Source: Verrucomicrobiota bacterium
GTDB lineage: Bacteria > Verrucomicrobiota > Verrucomicrobiia > Opitutales > Coraliomargaritaceae
Length of the DNA stretch: 36,471 bases
Reading direction: 5' to 3'
NCBI GenBank assembly: GCA_009908325.1
Contig: JAAAPI010000159.1
Location: 1 to 36,471 of the forward strand
The position numbers were made by a program, and so were the translations under genes. Below the pieces are notes generated by a model that did no database searches, was not told the DNA's origin, and was given only the letters and a program-made list of their open reading frames with translations. Shown here piece by piece: positions 8,182 to 14,048 of the stretch. The stretch's first letter is position 1. Every line of letters starts with the position of its first letter.

Positions 8182-9381
8182 TCACGTCTCGCCTCCCCCA
8201 TCGCCTGGGGCGATCTTCTTCAGTCGGCGGCGTTTTTTCTTGGTCAGACGCTCCGGCAGATAATTGCTCAGGGCCTGTTGACTGCCGTAGCAAAGTAAAC
8301 TGTCCCCCTCCTCGATCACGCGGTGCCTGCGGGGATTGGCGATATGTTGGCCGCCCCGGTTGAGCCGTAGGACCACGATGTCGTGGTCCCGCAGGCCGCT
8401 CGTTTCGATGGTCTGCCCAATGAACGAAGCGCCGGGCCAAACCGTAAACTCGGTCACGGTGTAGCCTTTTGTCAGCGAAAGCCGCTCGCGCACATTGAAG
8501 TTCCCGAATTTAACCTGCTCCACCGTAAACTGGATTATTTCTCCCGCGATATCCAGGCCGGTCGCCCCTTCGATCCCCTCCAATCCAGGCGAAGAGTTGA
8601 CCTCCATGATGACCGGTCCATCACTGCCCTCCAGCATATCCACGCCGGCCACCTTCAAGTTGAGAATCTGCGCCGCCCGCACGGCGGTGTGCTCGTAGGC
8701 TGCATCCAGTTTCACAATTTCAGTCCTGCCGCCACGGTGCACATTGCTGCGAAACTCCTGCCCGGATGCCGTCCGACGCATCGCCGCCACCACGCGGTCG
8801 CCCACCACAAAGGCGCGGATGTCCCGCCCCTTCGATTCGGAGACGAATTTCTGCACGAGCACATTTTGCTGCACGCTGGAAAGGGTCTCGATAATCGCCT
8901 CGGCCACCTTGTTGGTTTCTGCCAGGATCACGCCAACGCCCTGCGTGCCGGAGAGCAGTTTGATGATCACTGGCGCACCCCCCATTTCCTGAATAGCCTG
9001 CAGGATATCCTTCTGGTTGCGAACAAAGGCCGTCTCCGCGATACCCACATCGTGGCGACTGAGCGCTTGCATCGACGAGAGCTTGTCACGCGAGGCTATG
9101 ATCGAATCGGCGGTGTTGAGACAAAACGTGCCCATCTGCTCAAACTGCCGGACCACCGAAGTGCCAAAAAAGGTAATCGAGGTGCCGATACGCGGGATCA
9201 CGGCATCGTAGTGGGCGATCGGCTTGCCGCCATAGGTGACGTCCGGCTCGCCCTCCCTCAAGTAGAGACCGAATTTAAGCGTATCAAAGACGCGCACTTT
9301 ATGGCCGCCCTTCAGCGCCGCCTCACGGAGGCGCCGCGTGCTGTAGAGTTTGCTGCCGCGTGAGAGTATTCCAATTTTCAT
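8182..9381 (-). CDS. rimK: RimK-type ATP-grasp glutamate ligase with C-terminal TrkA_C/RCK_C-like domain
   Basis: The 399-residue protein is longer than ordinary RimK (about 300). Residues 1 to about 300 are RimK: MKIGILSRGSKLYSTRRL at the start, PVIIKLLSGTQGVGVILAE for the nucleotide loop, VQKFVSESKGRDIRAFVVGD, and the magnesium-binding VIMEVNSSPGLEGIEGATG. This enzyme family adds L-glutamate to the C-terminus of ribosomal protein S6 or to other acceptors. Residues of about 308-385 (YTVTEFTVWPGASFIGQTI, then VVLRLNRGG, EEGDSLLCYGSQQAL) match the TrkA_C/RCK_C pattern known from potassium-transport regulators, where it binds small ligands. The tail is Lys/Arg-rich. The fusion suggests ligand control of glutamylation. 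It follows the RimB-like gene by 13 bp and is probably in the same operon. Confidence 0.9.
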   Translation of the reverse strand: MKIGILSRGSKLYSTRRLREAALKGGHKVRVFDTLKFGLYLREGEPDVTYGGKPIAHYDAVIPRIGTSITFFGTSVVRQFEQMGTFCLNTADSIIASRDKLSSMQALSRHDVGIAETAFVRNQKDILQAIQEMGGAPVIIKLLSGTQGVGVILAETNKVAEAIIETLSSVQQNVLVQKFVSESKGRDIRAFVVGDRVVAAMRRTASGQEFRSNVHRGGRTEIVKLDAAYEHTAVRAAQILNLKVAGVDMLEGSDGPVIMEVNSSPGLEGIEGATGLDIAGEIIQFTVEQVKFGNFNVRERLSLTKGYTVTEFTVWPGASFIGQTIETSGLRDHDIVVLRLNRGGQHIANPRRHRVIEEGDSLLCYGSQQALSNYLPERLTKKKRRRLKKIAPGDGGGET

Positions 9382-9394
9382 AAAAAGATTTCAA

Positions 9395-9883
9395 TTATTC
9401 AGCCGGATCAGCGACCATACGAGCTTTCATGCGTGGCCGGCTGACATGTTTGAGCGACGAATCGACCAGAAAATCCCCTTCCAGGGCTTTCCGCCCCAAT
9501 AGGACACGGCAAACCATGCTGCCACGGGAGACCAGGCTGAACTCGACTTCCTTGGCCCGCCCGTGGATCAACACGGTGGTGCGCACGAAGTAGCGCTCAT
9601 GCCGCGCCCCGTTACTGGAGCGCACATGCGTCTGGTGGCTGATCGGCGCGACAACGCTCCTGGTAAAAGAGCGATCCTTGCGGTGCAGCACGATATCGAA
9701 CTGCACCCGGTTCCCGGGAAGCTCGACGATGTTCTCCACATCGAGCGCCGAACGCCGGGCACCCGTATCGCTCTTGGCCAGAATCGATTCGATCCCCCAA
9801 TCCGGGAGATCGACCGTTTCCTTCCAACCGATGACGTCTAGAGTATTTTTGTTCAAAGGGATTTCAAAAGGTAGGGGCTTCAC
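9395..9883 (-). CDS. rimB: RimB-like retropepsin-type protease (ATP-dependent zinc protease family)
   Basis: The 162-residue protein belongs to PF05618. The aspartic-protease-like signature is AKSDTGARRSALDVE (Asp39), with the downstream flap/second half CRVLLGRKALEGDFLVDSS. In pseudomonads RimB works with RimK and is reported to act on glutamylated S6; placement directly before rimK fits that. The start is uncertain. The open frame begins with GTG at 9883, which lies inside a 33-bp repeat (9871-9903), and no ATG exists before the conserved LDVIGWKETVDLP block. A TTG at residue 10 is an alternative, and neither choice has a clear Shine-Dalgarno. The repeat may have replaced the original start region. 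Confidence 0.85.
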   Translation of the reverse strand: MKPLPFEIPLNKNTLDVIGWKETVDLPDWGIESILAKSDTGARRSALDVENIVELPGNRVQFDIVLHRKDRSFTRSVVAPISHQTHVRSSNGARHERYFVRTTVLIHGRAKEVEFSLVSRGSMVCRVLLGRKALEGDFLVDSSLKHVSRPRMKARMVADPAE

Positions 9884-9946
9884 TTGTGAAGACCGCCGAG
9901 CACCGCAATTTTTGTAGGGGCTTCACTTGTGAAGACCGCCGGGCAC
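9871..9946. repeat. Direct 33-bp repeats with inner palindrome
   Basis: Two copies, 9871-9903 and 9914-9946, begin gtaggggcttcacttgtgaa and differ by one base. Each holds the perfect palindrome cttcac-tt-gtgaag. Copy 1 supplies the putative GTG start of the RimB-like gene; copy 2 abuts the TAG stop of the M42 peptidase (9946-9948). They fill almost the whole 62-bp spacer. Confidence 0.75.
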
Positions 9947-11049
9947 TACCAAGTCCCTCGCTCGCCTTTCTTCAAAGACCTGGCCACGGCCACCAGTAAC
10001 TGCACGGTATGCTCCACATCCTCCAGATCCACCATCTCACTGGGCGTGTGCATGTAGCGGAGCGGTATCGAGAGCAGGCCCGTCGCGATCCCGGACTGCG
10101 CCACTTGAATAGCACGGGCATCCGTTCCCGTCGGCCGTGAGTCGGCTTCCACCTGATAAGGAATCTTATTCTTCTTCGCCGCGCGGACAATGTGCTCAAA
10201 AATCACCGGGTTGATATTGGGGCCCCGGCAAACGATGGGGCCACCGCCCTGCTTAAATAGACCATACTTGCGCGGATCACAGTCGGGCGAATCGGTCGCA
10301 TGACCGACGTCCACGGCAATCGCAAAATCAGGATTTTCCGAGTAGGCCGCCGTGATTGCGCCGCGCGTGCCGATCTCTTCCTGAGTCGTAGCCGCCGCCG
10401 TAACACGGGCGGCCAGCTTGTTTTTGCTGAGGCGACGAACTGCTTCCAGCACGGCATAGGCCCCCGCCTTGTCATCGAAGGCACGCGCCACCCCCACGCT
10501 GCCACGAATCAATTCGAAACTCTGGTCGTAGACAGCCGTGTCGCCGATCCCGACGACTTTCTCCGCCTCCTCCTGGGTTTTCACCCCGATATCGATCCAA
10601 ATCTCGTGGGTCTCCGGGACCTTTTTGCGATCATCCGGGCTCATCAGGTGGATGGCGCGCTTCCCCGTAACCCCCTTGACCACGCCGTTTTTCGTCAGGA
10701 TGGAGACCCGGCGCCCCGAGATCATGCTCTTATCATGCCCACCCAGCGTGTCGAAGTAGAGAAATCCCTGCTCGTTGATAAAGGTGATGATAAGCCCCAA
10801 TTCGTCGATGTGTCCGGCAAAAAGCAGCTTCGGATCGCCCTCCGGATTGACGGTGGCGAAGCGGTTCCCCATCGTATCACGACGGTAAGCATCGACCTCC
10901 TTTTCCACATACTGATCCACCACCGCCTGCGCCTCATACTCCGCCCCTGTGGGCGAACGCGCGTTGAGCAAGTCCACAAGGAACTCAGGAGCTTCGTAGG
11001 CTTTGTTTTTCTTCGATACCGATTTTTTGGTCGTTTTCTTCTTTGGCAT
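9946..11049 (-). CDS. M42 family metallo-aminopeptidase
   Basis: The 367-residue protein contains the M42 dinuclear zinc site: AGHIDELG (His80), ARAFDDKAGAYA (Asp192), the catalytic TTQEEIGTRGA (Glu224/Glu225), AVDVGHATDSPD (Asp247) and RYMHTPSEMVDLEDV (His334). The family forms large tetrahedral aminopeptidase complexes in the cytoplasm that degrade peptides; several members prefer acidic N-terminal residues (glutamyl aminopeptidases). It carries a Lys-rich N-terminal extension (MPKKKTTKKSVSKKNK) not typical of the fold and possibly disordered. It is first on the strand of the four-gene rim-like cluster, which makes a role in trimming glutamate-containing peptides plausible, but that is inference. 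The start at 11049 is the only ATG before the conserved region. Confidence 0.9.
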   Translation of the reverse strand: MPKKKTTKKSVSKKNKAYEAPEFLVDLLNARSPTGAEYEAQAVVDQYVEKEVDAYRRDTMGNRFATVNPEGDPKLLFAGHIDELGLIITFINEQGFLYFDTLGGHDKSMISGRRVSILTKNGVVKGVTGKRAIHLMSPDDRKKVPETHEIWIDIGVKTQEEAEKVVGIGDTAVYDQSFELIRGSVGVARAFDDKAGAYAVLEAVRRLSKNKLAARVTAAATTQEEIGTRGAITAAYSENPDFAIAVDVGHATDSPDCDPRKYGLFKQGGGPIVCRGPNINPVIFEHIVRAAKKNKIPYQVEADSRPTGTDARAIQVAQSGIATGLLSIPLRYMHTPSEMVDLEDVEHTVQLLVAVARSLKKGERGTW

Positions 11050-11109
11050 AGCTGCGAGTGTTCGCAGAACGCGCCGATAAGCAACGAGTTTTGCGCAGAA
11101 AAACGGTCG

Positions 11110-11497
11110 CCGAGCTTGGGCTACGATAGTTCCCCGTAGCCGAACGCCTTCCTCCTTCGCGCTTCGCGGCTTCGGCGGACAAGTCGCGGTCGGACGAGTT
11201 CAACACGCCGAATCAGCCAGACCCACCAATCCCAAGCCGAAGGGCTTGGGCTACAATAGTTTCCCGTAGCCGAACGCCTTCGCGTTTGGACAAGTTCGCA
11301 ACACGCCGAATCAGCCCGACCCACCGTCCCAAGCCGAAGGACTTGGGCTACGATAATTCCCCGTAGCCGGACGCCTTCGCGTTCGGACCCGTTCGCAACA
11401 CGCCGAACCAGCCCGACCCACCGTCCCAAGCCGAAGGGTTTGGGCTACAATAGTTCCCCGTAGCCGAACACCTTCGCGTTCGGACCGGTTCGCTTGG
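11110..11497. repeat. REP/BIME array, left of the RAYT gene
   Basis: The 449-bp spacer is almost entirely repeats. A unit of about 97 bp recurs, with cccaagccgaagg starting at 11231, 11328 and 11425. Each unit has two perfect 8-bp-stem hairpins, cccaagccgaagggcttggg and ccgaacgccttcgcgttcgg, joined by ctac...gtag arms that are themselves inverted repeats. One copy (near 11148) has extra cctccttcgcgcttcgcggc inside the second hairpin. The same sequences flank the other side of the transposase (12104-12340) and recur inverted at 26541-26680. These are typical bacterial interspersed mosaic elements. Confidence 0.9.
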
Positions 11498-11498
11498 C

Positions 11499-12029
11499 CT
11501 ACATCCCTTTCTCAATTATTTTCCAGAATCGTTCGGCGAAATCGGGATCACGACGATCCAAGTCGGGAAACCCCGGGACTATCGCTCCAAGCCAAGGGTA
11601 TTGCTCCCATCGCTCAACCAAACCCGCGCGGACTGGGTTGGCCAAAATATAATTGGACGTGTCAACGTGACGTCCGGATTGACGCTCCTGCTCGCGAACC
11701 ACGTGGTCATGCGGCTGAGCTTGCCAGCGCACGGGCACGATTCTTTTTCCGAAATATTTTCGTAGGAACGCAGTGGCTTTTTGCTGATCACTGTCCTGAC
11801 TCCGACCGATCCAGAGCAAGTGAATGTGATCCGGCATTATGCAGTAAATCGGCGTCGCCAGGGCATAGCGCACGCAGGCATGCAGCAATACTTCGCGAAA
11901 CTGAAGGTGAAGCTCGGCGCCCAAGTCAAAGCGTGCCCGCTTTTCAGTTGTATGCGTCCAGAAGACATAAGCCCTCCCGCGATAATACTCGGCAGGGAGA
12001 CGTGGTAACTTCCCCTTCATTATCTTCAA
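11499..12029 (-). CDS. REP-associated tyrosine transposase (RAYT, Y1/HUH family)
   Basis: The 176-residue protein has the IS200-like transposase fold. The HUH metal site is IYCIMPDHIHLLWIG (His68, His70). FLRKYFGKRIVPV carries a candidate catalytic tyrosine (Tyr92), followed by AQPHDHVVREQERQ and the family-typical SNYILANPVRAGLVERWEQY (126-145). RAYTs are single-copy domesticated transposases that process REP hairpins as single-stranded DNA. Here the gene is flanked on both sides by arrays of the same REP family, the hallmark arrangement. It appears intact, with the HUH motif preserved, so it may be active. No IS ends other than the REPs are visible. Alternative starts exist (Met1 or Met4). 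Confidence 0.92.
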   Translation of the reverse strand: MKIMKGKLPRLPAEYYRGRAYVFWTHTTEKRARFDLGAELHLQFREVLLHACVRYALATPIYCIMPDHIHLLWIGRSQDSDQQKATAFLRKYFGKRIVPVRWQAQPHDHVVREQERQSGRHVDTSNYILANPVRAGLVERWEQYPWLGAIVPGFPDLDRRDPDFAERFWKIIEKGM

Positions 12030-12099
12030 TGAAAAGAGAATCCACCCTATTTCAGCAAGTCTATTTGGGATGATAGCCGGAATCCGCCCAAATCAACCA

Positions 12100-12340
12100 C
12101 CATCCCAAGCCGAAGGGCTTGGGCTACGATCATCCCCCGTAGCCGAACGCCTTCGCGTTCGGACGAGTTCGCAACGCGCCGAATCAGCCAGACCCGCCTA
12201 TCCCAAGCCGAAGGGCTTGGGCTACAATAGTCCCCCGTAGCCGAACGCCTTCGCGTTCGGACCAATAGTCCCCCGTAGCCGAACGCCTTCCTCCTTCGCG
12301 CTTCGCGGCTTCGGCGGACAAGTCGCGTTCGGACCGGCTA
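12100..12340. repeat. REP/BIME array, right of the RAYT gene, upstream of leuB
   Basis: Two further 98-bp units begin at 12104 and 12202 with cccaagccgaagggcttggg. They are followed by a partial unit (from about 12264) whose second hairpin is interrupted by the same cctccttcgcgcttcgcggc insert seen left of the RAYT. The array ends about 90 bp before leuB, so it sits in the leuB leader or just upstream of it. Confidence 0.88.
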
Positions 12341-12430
12341 CGCCCAGGCGCCGACTCTCCCCGGAAAAGTCTTGAAGCAGCGGGCTGCGCATCCAGATTA
12401 CTGCGCTTTTCGCCCAACACGCACAAACTT

Positions 12431-13531
12431 ATGAAAACACTCAAATTCGCAGTTTTACCCGGTGATGGCATCGGCCCAGAGGTCATGGACGTCGCGCTCG
12501 ACGTCCTCAAGGTCGTCGGCACGAAGTTCGACTTCGCCCTCGACTACGAGTCCGCCGATATTGGCGGGATCGCCATCGATAACCACGGCACCGCCTTTCC
12601 GGAAAGCACGCGGAAGGTCTGCGAAGATTCTGCAGCCATTCTCTTCGGTTCGGTTGGTGGACCCAAATGGGAATCCCTTCCTCCCAAAGAACAGCCCGAA
12701 CGCGCCGCCCTGCTCCCCATTCGCAAGGCTTTTTCCCTCTACGCCAACGTGCGCCCCGGCCTCCTCTACCCGCAACTGACGGATGCGTCGCCGCTGAAAA
12801 AGGAGCGCATTCCCGACGGCATCGACATCGTCTGCATCCGCGAATTGACCGGTGGCATCTACTTCGGCCAGCCCAAGGCCACCACCACACTCGAAAACGG
12901 CGAAGAGCAAGCTATCGACACCATGGTCTACAAGACCAGCGAGATTGAGCGTATCGCTCAGGTCGCCATCGATACGGCGAGGGCCCGCGGCAAGCGGGTC
13001 TGCTCCGTCGATAAGGCCAACGTGCTGGAGACCTCCGTGCTCTGGCGGAGAGTGGTCACCGAGTACTTTGCCAAGCACGCGCCCGAGATCGAGCTGAGCC
13101 ACATGTATGTCGACAACGCCGCAATGCAGCTCGCCCGCGACCCGAACCAATTCGACGTGCTCTTCACGGAAAACATGTTCGGCGACATTCTTTCCGATGC
13201 AATGGGCGTGATCTGCGGCTCCCTCGGCATGCTGGCGTCCGCCAGCCTCGGCGCGACGCAGAACAGCCTCGGCTTCCCCTTCGGCCTCTACGAGCCCTCC
13301 GGCGGCACGGCCCCCGACATCGCGGGTCAGGGGATCGCCAATCCCTGCGCGCAAATCCTCAGTGCTGCGCTCATGCTCCGCTACAGTTTCGGCCAACTCG
13401 AAGCCGCTGCCGCCATCGAAGCCGCTGTCGAAAAAACCGTGACCAGCGGCACCCGCACCGGCGACATCGCCTTCGGCCTCCAACCCGTCGACACCAAAAC
13501 CATGGGCACCACCATCCTAAAAAACCTCTAA
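12431..13531 (+). CDS. leuB: 3-isopropylmalate dehydrogenase
   Basis: The 366-residue protein is of standard length for LeuB. It begins [18 protein letters not shown]. The substrate-binding arginines are in LYANVRPG and [12 protein letters not shown]. The metal-binding acidic motif is [19 protein letters not shown] (about residues 245-263) and the NAD-binding loop is [19 protein letters not shown] (about 287-305). It catalyses the NAD-dependent oxidative decarboxylation of 3-isopropylmalate in leucine synthesis. [20 protein letters not shown] is the usual LeuB-specific segment and separates it from isocitrate and tartrate dehydrogenases. No other leu gene is adjacent, so the pathway genes are dispersed in this genome. 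The leader is repeat-rich and no attenuator was recognised. Confidence 0.96.
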   Translation: MKTLKFAVLPGDGIGPEVMDVALDVLKVVGTKFDFALDYESADIGGIAIDNHGTAFPESTRKVCEDSAAILFGSVGGPKWESLPPKEQPERAALLPIRKAFSLYANVRPGLLYPQLTDASPLKKERIPDGIDIVCIRELTGGIYFGQPKATTTLENGEEQAIDTMVYKTSEIERIAQVAIDTARARGKRVCSVDKANVLETSVLWRRVVTEYFAKHAPEIELSHMYVDNAAMQLARDPNQFDVLFTENMFGDILSDAMGVICGSLGMLASASLGATQNSLGFPFGLYEPSGGTAPDIAGQGIANPCAQILSAALMLRYSFGQLEAAAAIEAAVEKTVTSGTRTGDIAFGLQPVDTKTMGTTILKNL

Positions 13532-13561
13532 ATAAAATTGGGTAAACCACCCCAAAAAAAA

Positions 13562-14011
13562 GGAACCGCGAATGGACGCGAATGCACGCGAATTTGATGG
13601 CCCAAACGGCGGGGAGGTATACGACATCGTAGGCTGTGCCTTCGAGGTGCTGAATGAACTGGGGCACGGCCTCGTGGAGAAACCCTACGAAAATTCGATG
13701 GTTGTTGAATTTAACTTGAGGGATATCGCCTACGAGCAACAAGAGGAGTTCGACGTCATCTACAAAGATGTTAAGGTAGGAAAATATATCCCTGATTTAA
13801 TCGCCTTCGCTAAGGTGGTGGTCGACACCAAAGTAATCGATCAAATCACCAACATCGAACGCGCCCAAATGATCAATTACCTAAAAATCACCGGCCTCGA
13901 AACCGGTCTCATCCTGAACTTTAAACGCCCAAAACTTGAATGGGAGCGAATCGTCCTCGAGTCGTCCCGATAAACACTCATTCGCGTCCATTCGCGTTCA
14001 TTCGCGGTTCC
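13562..14011 (+). mobile_element. Putative inverted-repeat mobile element carrying a GxxExxY gene
   Basis: A 450-bp unit between leuB and alaS is bounded by nearly perfect terminal inverted repeats of about 32 bp. The left arm starts ggaaccgcgaatggacgcga; the right arm ends cattcgcgttcattcgcggttcc with only about two mismatches to the complement. The arms consist of iterated cgcgaat modules. The enclosed gene starts inside the left arm and stops just before the right arm. The flanks are A-rich on both sides (a run of eight A before, five A after), so a target duplication cannot be resolved. An 81-bp gene-less unit with the same ends lies between pheS and pheT. Mobility is inferred from structure and from the two unrelated locations. 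Confidence 0.65.
13572..13973 (+). CDS. GxxExxY family protein (PD-(D/E)XK-like)
   Basis: The 133-residue protein contains the signature G33-L-V-E36-K-P-Y39 (GHGLVEKPYENSM), followed by nuclease-like blocks: YIPDLIAFAKVVVDTKVID with Asp75 and D85-T-K87 in place of the usual ExK, then AQMINYLKITG and GLILNFKRPKLEWERI. GxxExxY proteins (PDDEXK_3) have no established role and often occur in many copies per genome. The first residues (MDANAREF) are encoded by the terminal repeat of the element at 13562-14011, so start codon and N-terminus travel with the repeat. The gene is in the same orientation as leuB and alaS but probably an independent cargo. The preserved motif suggests selection. Confidence 0.9.
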   Translation: MDANAREFDGPNGGEVYDIVGCAFEVLNELGHGLVEKPYENSMVVEFNLRDIAYEQQEEFDVIYKDVKVGKYIPDLIAFAKVVVDTKVIDQITNIERAQMINYLKITGLETGLILNFKRPKLEWERIVLESSR

Positions 14012-14048
14012 AAAAACCCGAACCCAAGCTAACCAGACTTCCACTTCT

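Noticed and set aside
9871..9946. Possible CRISPR-like repeat pair
   Set aside because: Only two copies with a 10-bp gap and an internal perfect palindrome; no spacers or cas genes.
11110..12340. CRISPR array
   Set aside because: The periodic units are fully repetitive over 97 bp, with no unique spacers; they are REP/BIME units around a RAYT.
12455..13483. 342-residue open frame opposite leuB
   Set aside because: Shadow of leuB; all conserved leuB motifs are in the plus frame.
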